A DNA stretch of 6,545 nt from Verrucomicrobiia bacterium (lineage in GTDB: Bacteria; Verrucomicrobiota; Verrucomicrobiia; Verrucomicrobiales; Akkermansiaceae): the NCBI GenBank assembly GCA_947460915.1, contig CANHKJ010000182.1, positions 1 through 6,545 on the forward strand. The letters run 5' to 3'. Under the pieces are notes generated by a model, which saw only the letters and a program-made list of their open reading frames with translations, ran no database searches and had not been told where the DNA came from. Made by a program: the position numbers and the translations under genes. Positions within the stretch are counted from its first letter, which is position 1. Every line of letters begins with the position of its first letter. Of the stretch, positions 1 through 5,938 are shown piece after piece.

Positions 1-261
1 GAATTCGAACGCAGAATCCTCCCCCTTGTGCCGAAAAAAGAACCAACCATGCTGCGCTATCGTTCGCTCTATGGTGATGATTTTTCCTTCCAGATAAACT
101 TCAAAGGACTCACGGAAATCAATGGCATACCCCTCGATTTACACCCAAAACTGAGCATAAAAAGTCCCTTTCTGCGCTCAGAATTCGATACGGGAATTAT
201 TCATCTGCGTAAGGAAACAAGGCAGATTGCGCTCGATTTTAGGCTTTCTCCCGGCGAATGA
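1..261 (+). CDS. C-terminal fragment of an unidentified protein (5' truncated)
   Basis: The reading frame is open from the first base of the window to a TGA at 259-261, giving 86 residues. An internal GTG (28) and ATG (49) exist, but the frame is already open upstream, so this is most simply the end of a longer gene that starts outside the window. The residues are mixed polar and hydrophobic (for example LRYRSLYGDDFSFQINF, then INGIPLDLHPKLSIKSPFLR) and end in QIALDFRLSPGE. The alternation of short hydrophobic stretches with charged turns suggests a beta-rich C-terminal domain, perhaps a beta-sandwich, but that is inference. There is no membrane segment, no sorting tail and no motif I recognise. 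I cannot assign a family or function. It is followed by a 161-base spacer, so it is probably not in the same transcription unit as the next gene. Confidence that it is coding is moderate to good; its identity is unknown. Confidence 0.6.
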   Translation, partial: EFERRILPLVPKKEPTMLRYRSLYGDDFSFQINFKGLTEINGIPLDLHPKLSIKSPFLRSEFDTGIIHLRKETRQIALDFRLSPGE

Positions 262-422
262 GTCGATGATTCTGTGCCGCGATTGAATCGCTGCGAAAAC
301 CAAGAAATTAGGGGCAAAATCATTTTTTTTGATAAAATATCGTCAGTTTTCGCCACAATGAGTCGTGTATAGCTGCCCACTACCAATCCCGTGCTTCTAT
401 AGAAGCATCACAAACAATCCCT
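262..422. other. Intergenic spacer with T8 tract and palindrome
   Basis: No gene is visible in these 161 bases. The stretch is more A/T-rich than the flanking genes, especially from about 310 to 350, and contains a run of eight T at 323-330 followed by GATAAAATAT. There is no strong GC-rich stem directly before the T run, so I do not call it a Rho-independent terminator. An A/T-rich patch like this could hold the promoter for the gene at 423 (TTGATA at 329-334 resembles a -35 box), but no well-spaced -10 box stands out. A perfect 16-bp palindrome near the 3' end is listed separately. Confidence 0.5.
392..407. promoter_or_regulatory. Perfect 16-bp palindrome, candidate operator or 5'-UTR hairpin
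   Basis: TGCTTCTATAGAAGCA reads the same on both strands over all 16 bases and ends 15 bases before the ATG at 423. A perfect palindrome of this length is what a dimeric helix-turn-helix regulator would bind, and in RNA the outer bases could form a short stem. The position suggests a role in controlling the 179-residue secreted protein and possibly the genes behind it. No second copy was seen in this window, and the binding protein is unknown. The palindrome is seen directly; its role is inferred. Confidence 0.4.
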
Positions 423-962
423 ATGAAACCTCGCCATACCCGCTACCTCGGCACGCTCCTTGCCGTTGCTTTTACCCAAGCCTCGCAAGCCGCCACCTAC
501 TATTGGAACACGAGCACAGGATCTTGGGGCACAGTGGCGAATTTGTCGGACAACGCCACCGCCGCCCCAGATGGCGACGGTCAAAACAACCTCGCTGAAT
601 TTGCCTTCGATGGTGATCCTCTCAGCGCCACCAATCCCCCCAAAACCTTCTCATTCCTCACCGATAGCGATGCTGATGTCGATGCGAACAAAGAGCTCAT
701 CCTCTCCATCGCCGTCCGCACGGGAGCTCCCGCATTTGCAGCTTCGCCACTCAGCAGCACCATTGCTGGAATCAACTACAATGTCCTCGCCCCCCTCGAT
801 CTAGCAGATTTCAGCACCACTGTTGTCAACGTGCCCTCAACCATCGTAACCGATCTCCCCGCTCTCAGCAGTGGTGATTACGAATACCGCAGCTTCAGCC
901 TAGGAACCTCCAACGAACTCCCCGACAAAGGCTTCCTACGTGCCACCGTCACACAACCGTAA
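423..962 (+). CDS. Small secreted protein with DGDG calcium-loop motif and verrucomicrobial C-terminal module
   Basis: A 179-residue protein. Residues 1-23 are a clear signal peptide: basic start (MKPRHTR), hydrophobic core YLGTLLAVAF, and an S-Q-A cleavage site before ATYYW. The mature start, YYWNTSTGSWGTVANLSDNA (26-45), resembles the N-terminal cap of autotransporter-associated repeat proteins. Residues 49-66 (PDGDGQNNLAEFAFDGDP) match the D-x-D-G-x-x-N-x-x-E-F loop of thrombospondin type-3-like calcium-binding repeats. The rest (about 90-177), with ELILSIAVRTGA, an SSTIAGINYNV strand, SSGDYEYRSFSL and a final KGFLRATVTQP, looks like the C-terminal module I associate with many exported Verrucomicrobiota proteins; that resemblance is from memory, not a search. 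Unlike its large neighbour it has no sorting tail or membrane anchor, so it is probably released or held non-covalently. It has no beta-strand repeats, as if only the two ends of a larger surface protein were present. The ATG at 423 is chosen because the signal peptide starts there; no Shine-Dalgarno is visible. The next gene starts 72 bases downstream. Molecular function is unknown. Confidence 0.85.
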   Translation: MKPRHTRYLGTLLAVAFTQASQAATYYWNTSTGSWGTVANLSDNATAAPDGDGQNNLAEFAFDGDPLSATNPPKTFSFLTDSDADVDANKELILSIAVRTGAPAFAASPLSSTIAGINYNVLAPLDLADFSTTVVNVPSTIVTDLPALSSGDYEYRSFSLGTSNELPDKGFLRATVTQP

Positions 963-1034
963 TCTCTCCCACGTTGTCTACATTCCCCCCATGTGCCCGA
1001 AGGCAAATTTGCTCACCACTCAGCCCCAAATAAC

Positions 1035-4000
1035 ATGAAGCCTAAATTTCATCCATTCCGCCAGTCAGCTATCCTCACGGCCATATCACTGACTCTCGCC
1101 ACATACGTTCAAGCTGACATCTTCGACACAAACAGCACTGCTAGTGGTTTCGGAGTGACGGATGGAGCCACGTATGATTGGTGGACTGCCAATACTTGGT
1201 CATCCCCCGCAAATGACGCCGGGACAGCTTCGACAGTGACTTGGATAAATGGCTCGCGTGGGGCTTTTTTTGTGGGAGCGGGCACGGGAACCAACTACAT
1301 TGTGCGCCTCGGTAGCGACGGATCCACTGCCACCACGTTACAAAATTTGGCCCTCAATCTTAATGCCGCAGCAAACGGACAACTGACGGGCGCAGCAGGA
1401 AATGTGACGATCGGAAATATCGGTGACACTGGGATTCTTACCCTCAACGCCAGCAATTCCGTCGGCGCCTATGGAGGAACTTTAACAGTCAACAATGGCA
1501 TTAATCTAAACGGAGCTACAATGAACTATCGCGGTGGAAACGTCGTGATAAATGGTTCGGTATCTGGGACTGGTTCCTCAAATGTATCGTTTGGAGGCGC
1601 TGCTTTGGGGTTCACAAATGGATCAGGCACATTGACGCTCGCAGGCAACAACTCTTTTGCGGGAAATACGGCAGTAACTTCTGGCTTCACGCTCAGCCTT
1701 CAACATACCAATGCCCTCGGCGCTACAGGTGGAACGAACACTGTATCTTCCGGCGGCACCTTAGAAGTTGCTGGCGGAGTTACCATCAGCAGCGGTGAAT
1801 CGGTAACTATCATTGGCGCAGGAATCTCTACAACATCAATTGGCGCACTCCGGGCCGGAACAGGCGGCGGCACATGGGCAGGACAGATAACGATTGGCGA
1901 TTCCTCGGCTAGGGTAGGAGCCACAGCGGGAAATACGTTAACCGTTACAGGCACTATTGTGAATGGTAGTGGAAGTGCTTTGACTATCTCTGGTCAGAGC
2001 GGTACAGGTGTTGTGCTACTGAACCCATCGACCACCAACACATACTCCGGTAATACTAACATCGTCCGGGGCATCCTCCGCATTGGCAAAGACAATGCCT
2101 TACCCACCGGAACTACGCTGGATGTCGATTCAGCAAACTCTGTAACTGACGCCGCGACCTTCGACCTCGCTAGTTTTAGTCAGACAGTGGCTGTTTTGCA
2201 GGACACGGCTACAAACTCCATCAATGGAAAAATTACCAATAGCATAGCGTCAAGTACCTCGACTCTCACCGTGAATCAATCGTCGAATTCCGTCTACGAT
2301 GGCATCATCGAAAACGGCAGCGGTTTAGTCGGTTTGACCAAGGGAGGCTCAGGAAATCTAACCCTGAATGGAGTTAACACGCACACAGGTGGCACCAACA
2401 TTAAGAACGGCAGTATTACGATTTCTGGAGGAAATGACCGGTTAGCCATCGCAAGTGCGGTGGTTCTGGGAGACGTCTCAACTTCAGGGAAACTGATCCT
2501 TGGCGATGCGACCACCGCCCGCAACCAGACTCTCGCTGGTCTAACCGCGACTGGAACCGGTGGCAATGTCGTCGGAGCGCATGCAACGAACAACTCTGTC
2601 CTCACGCTTGCCATCGCCTCAGGCACGAACACTTTTAACGGAGTTCTTGGCGGTGCGGGAAGCAATGAAAACAATCTCTCGCTTACCAAAACAGGTGCTG
2701 GCACTCTTAAGCTCAGTGGTGCGAACACGTATGGCGGCCCCACAGTTCTCACTCAGGGCATTTTGCAGTTGGGGGTAGATCCCGTGGGCACTATTACTTC
2801 AAGTGCCATCGGCACAGGCACACTTACTTTCAACGGTGGCACGCTTTCATCCGACGGTGCCACCGCACGTAGCATCGGAAATGCAGTAACCTTCACGGGA
2901 AATGCTGGCCTTGGAGATACTACCAACGATGGTAAGCTCACTTTCACCAACAACATGGATTTGGGAGCAACAGCGCGTACTATCACAGTGAATAGCGCAG
3001 TGCAATTAAACGGATCATTCACCAATTCTGCCGCAGCTTCAGGTCTAATTAAAGCTGGTGTTGGAACCTTGATCATCAACGCAGCCAATACATCATTTGG
3101 CAACACTAATGGTTTTGCCATCAACGGCGGCACTGTGGTGGCTGCACATACTGCTGCCATGGGCAATGCCGGACAGATTGTCACTTTGTCATCAGGTAGC
3201 AGCTTCGGTTCATTAGATTTGGCTACGGACACGAGTGCTAACGCTTATGTCTTGAACTTTGGCAGCGTTGCGGGGGCGGGTGCCAATGTGATCGTGAATC
3301 GGGCCACAAGTGGTGCCGCCATGACACACACGATGGGCATTGCCACAATGGGCAACACCAAGATGAATGTCCTCGCTGGGGGGAATGTAAACACTGGGAC
3401 ACCCACCCTGGAATTTGAGGGTTTAACTTTGAGTGCTGGAGTAGGAGGAGATGGAGCCATGACACTGAATCCCACAACAGCTAATATTCTCATCAGCGGC
3501 GCCATCACCCGCACAGGTGGATCAGCCAACTCTCTCGTGCTAGATGGTACAAGTACAGGCAATCTCATCTCTGGCAGCATATCAGGGCCTCAAACAATCA
3601 CTAAGAGTAACACCAGCACGTGGGAGCTTTCGAATGCCAACACTTTCACCGGCAACACCAAAGTCACCGGCGGCACATTGAAGCTCACGCACAACTTGGC
3701 GATGCAAAATAGCGCATTCGATACTGCCGGTATCGGCACGCTCGATCTTGCCAGCATCAACACTCCTACTTTCGGTGGCTTAATCGGGGACGCGGTAACT
3801 GGCCAAGATCTGGTTCTGCATGCGGGTGTGTCCAGCCTAACTTTAAATGTTGGCGACGGCGTGACCCGCACCTATGTAAAAAACATCTCGGGAGGAACAA
3901 CTGGGCTCACTCTAATAAAATCGGGAGCAAGTACACAAATTCTCGGTGGCATAAACAGCTACGCAGGTCTAACTACCGTATCTGGTGGCGAATTGCAGAT

Positions 4001-5384
4001 TGTATCGGCCACTGCGATCGGCGGCTCAGAGGTAACTGTGAATTCTGGTGCTCAATTGGCCTTGAATGGTGGCATCACCGTTAGTGGTAAAACCATTACT
4101 ACCAGTGGTGGTGGGCGTGCAAGTGGCACTGGTGCTTTCTTAGGCGGTTTGCAATCTGTAAGTGGAACCAACGAGTGGGCTGGCAACGTCATTCTCGGGG
4201 CTGATTTAAGCCGCATGGGGGCGAGAAAAAACGCGACACTCGTGATTTCTGGTGCGATCGACGATGGGTCTAACACTTTCACCGCTGTCATCCGCAACGA
4301 AAATCAAAACAACACCAGCGGAGCAGGCAATGCCACCACCATCACTGAACTCTCCGGCGTCAGCACCTACGGTGGCAATACCCAGTTGATTGCCGGCGTA
4401 ACCCGCCTCGCAGGTGGAGACAATCGACTGCCTACCGGCACTGTGCTACAGTTCGGCGGCTCTGGAGCCAATGCCAAGTTTGACATGAATGGTCAAAGCC
4501 AAGAAGTGGCTGGATTGGCAGTCATGAATACGAATACCGATACGCAACGTGACTGGAATGCCAACGAGCTAACGAATAGTTCAGGCTCTCTCAGTACTTT
4601 AACAGTCAATACGACTACCGATCAAACGTTCGGCCTCACGGCAAGTGCCTTTGGGGGCCGAGAAAATTATACAGGTATCATTACTGGGAAGATTGAGTTG
4701 GAGAAATCTGGCACAGCTAAACTCACTCTCTCAGGCGCCAATACCTACACCGGAAATACCACCATTTCCGGCGGCACCTTGGCTCTTACAGGTAGCGGTA
4801 GTATCGCGGAATCTGCGATTATCAACGTACATAGTGGCTCGAAATTTAACGTCACAGGAGTCACTTCCAGCGCTACCGTCGGAGCCAGCACTGCGCAAAC
4901 ATTGAAAGGTCTTGGCACCGTAGAAATCGGCTCAAAAATTCTCAACATTGGCGCTAACGGCACACTGGCTCCAGGAGCTAGTCCAGGCACATTGACATTT
5001 GATGTCGCCACAGGCGGAGCTCTCAACTTTGCGAGCGGCTCGGACATCGCATTCGAACTTGGCACCACAGGTAGCGGCAATAGCGATATCATCAGCTTCA
5101 GCTCCGCGGGTGATTGGCTCCAAGGCACTGCCAATGCGACCTTGGCACTCACCTTGCTCAGCGGCTTTGATTACTCTAACACCTACACGATCTTCGAAAA
5201 TGTCACCACCACGGGGTTCACGCTTGCTGGTGTGACCGGCTACGATAAAGTTGGCTATACGCACACTTTTGCTCAAAGCGGAAATAACTATCAACTAAGC
5301 TTCGCTCCTGTTCCCGAAACCAGCACCACACTGCTCAGCTTGCTCGGCAGCCTTGCGTTGTTGCGGCGTCGTCGCAGAAACTGA
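1035..5384 (+). CDS. Giant autotransporter-associated beta-strand-repeat protein with PEP-CTERM-type sorting tail
   Basis: A 1449-residue exported protein, probably a fibrous surface or matrix-associated adhesin-like protein. The frame also allows a GTG start at 993, adding 14 residues (MPEGKFAHHSAPNN). I prefer the ATG at 1035, which puts the signal peptide at the very N-terminus: MKPKFHPFRQ, hydrophobic core AILTAISLTLA, cleavage after V-Q-A at 27. Residues 28 to about 195 form an N-terminal cap with the aromatic stretch TYDWWTANTW, rich in G, N, T and S. About nine beta-strand repeats (PF12951/TIGR02601 style; consensus L-x-K-x-G-x-G-x-L-x-L-x-G-x-N-T-Y-x-G-x-T-x-[IV]-x-x-G-x-L) follow near residues 196, 323, 433, 549, 670, 854, 957, 1100 and 1221, separated by irregular beta-rich linkers. 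The end cap includes GANGTLAPGASPGTLTF (about 1305-1322), as is usual where such repeat arrays close. Residues 1426-1449 are a tripartite tail: VPETSTT, hydrophobic LLSLLGSLALL, then RRRRRN. In known systems such tails are processed by an exosortase. There is no C-terminal autotransporter barrel, so the repeats are used outside a type V setting. It probably shares a transcript with the genes on either side. Ligand and biological role are unknown. Confidence 0.9.
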   Translation: MKPKFHPFRQSAILTAISLTLATYVQADIFDTNSTASGFGVTDGATYDWWTANTWSSPANDAGTASTVTWINGSRGAFFVGAGTGTNYIVRLGSDGSTATTLQNLALNLNAAANGQLTGAAGNVTIGNIGDTGILTLNASNSVGAYGGTLTVNNGINLNGATMNYRGGNVVINGSVSGTGSSNVSFGGAALGFTNGSGTLTLAGNNSFAGNTAVTSGFTLSLQHTNALGATGGTNTVSSGGTLEVAGGVTISSGESVTIIGAGISTTSIGALRAGTGGGTWAGQITIGDSSARVGATAGNTLTVTGTIVNGSGSALTISGQSGTGVVLLNPSTTNTYSGNTNIVRGILRIGKDNALPTGTTLDVDSANSVTDAATFDLASFSQTVAVLQDTATNSINGKITNSIASSTSTLTVNQSSNSVYDGIIENGSGLVGLTKGGSGNLTLNGVNTHTGGTNIKNGSITISGGNDRLAIASAVVLGDVSTSGKLILGDATTARNQTLAGLTATGTGGNVVGAHATNNSVLTLAIASGTNTFNGVLGGAGSNENNLSLTKTGAGTLKLSGANTYGGPTVLTQGILQLGVDPVGTITSSAIGTGTLTFNGGTLSSDGATARSIGNAVTFTGNAGLGDTTNDGKLTFTNNMDLGATARTITVNSAVQLNGSFTNSAAASGLIKAGVGTLIINAANTSFGNTNGFAINGGTVVAAHTAAMGNAGQIVTLSSGSSFGSLDLATDTSANAYVLNFGSVAGAGANVIVNRATSGAAMTHTMGIATMGNTKMNVLAGGNVNTGTPTLEFEGLTLSAGVGGDGAMTLNPTTANILISGAITRTGGSANSLVLDGTSTGNLISGSISGPQTITKSNTSTWELSNANTFTGNTKVTGGTLKLTHNLAMQNSAFDTAGIGTLDLASINTPTFGGLIGDAVTGQDLVLHAGVSSLTLNVGDGVTRTYVKNISGGTTGLTLIKSGASTQILGGINSYAGLTTVSGGELQIVSATAIGGSEVTVNSGAQLALNGGITVSGKTITTSGGGRASGTGAFLGGLQSVSGTNEWAGNVILGADLSRMGARKNATLVISGAIDDGSNTFTAVIRNENQNNTSGAGNATTITELSGVSTYGGNTQLIAGVTRLAGGDNRLPTGTVLQFGGSGANAKFDMNGQSQEVAGLAVMNTNTDTQRDWNANELTNSSGSLSTLTVNTTTDQTFGLTASAFGGRENYTGIITGKIELEKSGTAKLTLSGANTYTGNTTISGGTLALTGSGSIAESAIINVHSGSKFNVTGVTSSATVGASTAQTLKGLGTVEIGSKILNIGANGTLAPGASPGTLTFDVATGGALNFASGSDIAFELGTTGSGNSDIISFSSAGDWLQGTANATLALTLLSGFDYSNTYTIFENVTTTGFTLAGVTGYDKVGYTHTFAQSGNNYQLSFAPVPETSTTLLSLLGSLALLRRRRRN
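1842..2429 (+). repeat. Super-module copy A (about 196 residues)
   Basis: Residues 270-465 of the large protein align by eye with copy B at 4143-4793. Shared landmarks in the same order are: W-A-G-x-[IV]-x-[IL]-G (TWAGQITIG); R-x-G-A-x-x-x-x-T-L-x-[IV]-x-G-x-I; T-Y-S/G-G-N-T; a basic R followed by L-P-T-G-T-x-L; F-D-[LM] then Q-x-V-A-x-L; a T-N-S segment followed by STLTVN; Y-x-G-I-I; and then a strand repeat. This is a larger unit than the single strand repeat. Confidence 0.65.
4143..4793 (+). repeat. Super-module copy B (about 217 residues)
   Basis: Residues 1037-1253, the second copy of the long module. Matching landmarks are EWAGNVILG, RMGARKNATLVISGAI, STYGGNTQL, RLPTGTVLQF, KFDMNGQSQEVAGL, ELTNSSGSLSTLTVN, YTGIITG and the last strand repeat ELEKSGTAKLTLSGANTYTG. 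It is about 20 residues longer than copy A, mainly through an insertion before YTGIITG (TTTDQTFGLTASAFGGREN region). The two copies are separated by some 570 residues of different repeat sequence. Confidence 0.65.
5310..5381 (+). other. PEP-CTERM-type protein-sorting signal, P-E-T variant
   Basis: The last 24 codons of the large gene encode the three parts of an exosortase sorting signal: a short motif VPETSTT, an 11-residue hydrophobic segment of L, S, G and A, and a closing cluster of five arginines plus asparagine. The usual motif is V-P-E-P; here the second proline is threonine. In families with this signal the protein is carried across the inner membrane, held by the hydrophobic segment and then cut and transferred by an exosortase (EpsH/XrtA type). 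No exosortase gene lies in this window. Confidence 0.8.
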
Positions 5385-5420
5385 TAGACAAAATGATTCA
5401 CTCGTGGTTTTTCCTTAGCG

Positions 5421-5777
5421 ATGATCAAATTCCATGCCATACTCAGCTTGTTCTTTGCGATGCCATTCACATACGCCGCAGAGATGTTGCAGCTTGCAGT
5501 CAAGATTGAGGAGAAACAAACACCGGTAAAGAAAGAATCGCTCGTCGTCGAGAGTGGTAAGAAAACGGAATTGCGCGGGAAAAGATATTCTTATGAGCTC
5601 ACTCCCACTCACTTACCTGACGGAAAAGTGAAGACAGAATTCAAGATTTTCGCATGGAAGAACGGAAGTGCGGAATTGATATCAATGCCTACAGCGATCG
5701 CTGAGTCAGGCCAAGGCGCTAGCGTCACCGTCGGAAATGTTGCAACTATTACAATCAATGCAACTCTTGCGCGATAG
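5421..5777 (+). CDS. Small secreted protein of unknown function with two similar halves
   Basis: A 118-residue protein with a clear signal peptide: MIKFHAILSLFFAMPFTYA, cleavage likely after residue 19 or 20. The mature part is about 99 residues, lysine- and glutamate-rich in its first half and beta-like in its second. Two 22-residue stretches line up without gaps: 44-65 (ESGKKTELRGKRYSYELTPT + HL) and 95-116 (ESGQGASVTVGNVATITINA + TL). They are joined by LPDGKVKTEFKIFAWKNG. The pattern 'xSGQxAxVxVGN...TL' and 'TPTxLPDGKV' recalls short stretches in the core of secretin proteins (the G-Q-x-A-x-I-x-V-G segment), but the protein is far too short to be a secretin and the resemblance may be only structural. 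It starts 36 bases after the large repeat gene with no terminator between, so it is probably cotranscribed and may assist export or assembly of that protein; this is inference. There is no Shine-Dalgarno before the ATG. No function can be assigned. Confidence 0.8.
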   Translation: MIKFHAILSLFFAMPFTYAAEMLQLAVKIEEKQTPVKKESLVVESGKKTELRGKRYSYELTPTHLPDGKVKTEFKIFAWKNGSAELISMPTAIAESGQGASVTVGNVATITINATLAR

Positions 5778-5828
5778 CCCGCAAATCTTTCATCAATTTC
5801 ATCAAACATGAAGCAATTCCCTAACGGG

Positions 5829-5879
5829 AACCTTCCCGCAGTGTTGGACTTATGGGTTTGTCCCACACGCGGGAAGGTT
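5829..5879 (+). terminator. Large hairpin after the secreted-protein gene, possible transcript end
   Basis: The arms 5829-5839 (AACCTTCCCGC) and 5869-5879 (GCGGGAAGGTT) are perfect complements. Inside them 5841-5849 (GTGTTGGAC) pairs with 5860-5868 (GTCCCACAC) with one T/C mismatch, and A5840 is bulged. That gives 19 Watson-Crick pairs around a 10-base loop (5850-5859). It lies 51 bases after the stop of the 118-residue protein gene. The following bases (GATCTTTGT) are only weakly T-rich, so it is not a textbook Rho-independent terminator. It could stabilise the 3' end of the mRNA or be part of a small RNA. Confidence 0.45.
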
Positions 5880-5909
5880 GATCTTTGTAAACGCCAATCG
5901 CTAAGCTTG

Positions 5910-5938
5910 GATCAATGATCGAGTGACATCTGGTGTCA
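5910..5938. promoter_or_regulatory. Two adjacent inverted repeats, candidate operator upstream of GH16 gene
   Basis: GATCA-A-TGATC (5910-5920) and TGACA-N5-TGTCA (5924-5938) are both perfect inverted repeats, separated by three bases, and followed by a run of A. The TGACA-N5-TGTCA geometry is what a dimeric DNA-binding protein would recognise. They sit about 160-190 bases before the hydrolase start, a plausible place for regulation by substrate availability. Short repeats of this size can arise by chance, so confidence is low. Confidence 0.25.

Larger units (their letters stand above)
1620..4793 (+). repeat. Array of about nine autotransporter-associated beta-strand repeats (protein-level)
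   Basis: Within the large gene, nine segments of 28-36 codons share a pattern of K-x-G-x-G, L-x-L, an N-T-Y/F-x-G-N-T turn and a closing G-G-x-L. Approximate spans: 1620-1703, 2001-2087, 2331-2429, 2679-2774, 3042-3149, 3594-3692, 3903-4004, 4332-4415 and 4695-4793. The clearest copies are at 2679 (SLTKTGAGTLKLSGANTYGG) and 4695 (ELEKSGTAKLTLSGANTYTG). Those at 1620, 2001 and 4332 are more degenerate, lacking the leading lysine motif. Copies are well diverged at base level, so this is not a recent tandem expansion. Such repeats are thought to form a right-handed beta-helix; that is family knowledge, not shown here. Confidence 0.8.

Noticed and set aside
1..6. EcoRI site at the first base, suggesting a cloned restriction fragment
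   Set aside because: Other GAATTC sites occur inside the window (181, 2285, about 5638), so the window is not a single EcoRI fragment; the position is probably coincidence.
323..330. T8 run considered as a Rho-independent terminator for the upstream partial gene
   Set aside because: There is no stable GC-rich stem directly before it; only a weak 4-bp GCGA/TCGC pairing lies about 35 bases upstream.
953..977. Short stem ACAAC-GT / ACGTTGT at the end of the 179-residue gene considered as a terminator
   Set aside because: Only seven pairs with a bulge, it begins inside the coding region, and no T tract follows.
2294..3232. Two antisense open frames of about 150 residues each opposite the repeat gene
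   Set aside because: They are rich in V, P, A and S, have no signal or motif, and lie wholly opposite a strongly supported gene with a codon bias that suppresses stops on the other strand. They are shadows.
1620..4793. Nucleotide tandem repeats or a CRISPR-like array in the repeat gene
   Set aside because: Periodicity is at protein level with diverged bases and uneven spacing; there are no identical direct repeats with unique spacers.
4745..5294. Antisense frames opposite the C-terminal part of the giant gene
   Set aside because: They overlap each other and the well-supported sense gene, and show the same biased composition with no recognisable feature.
1035..5384. Classical type V autotransporter
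   Set aside because: The name of the repeat family suggests it, but the C-terminus is a sorting tail with one hydrophobic segment, not a 12-strand outer-membrane barrel.
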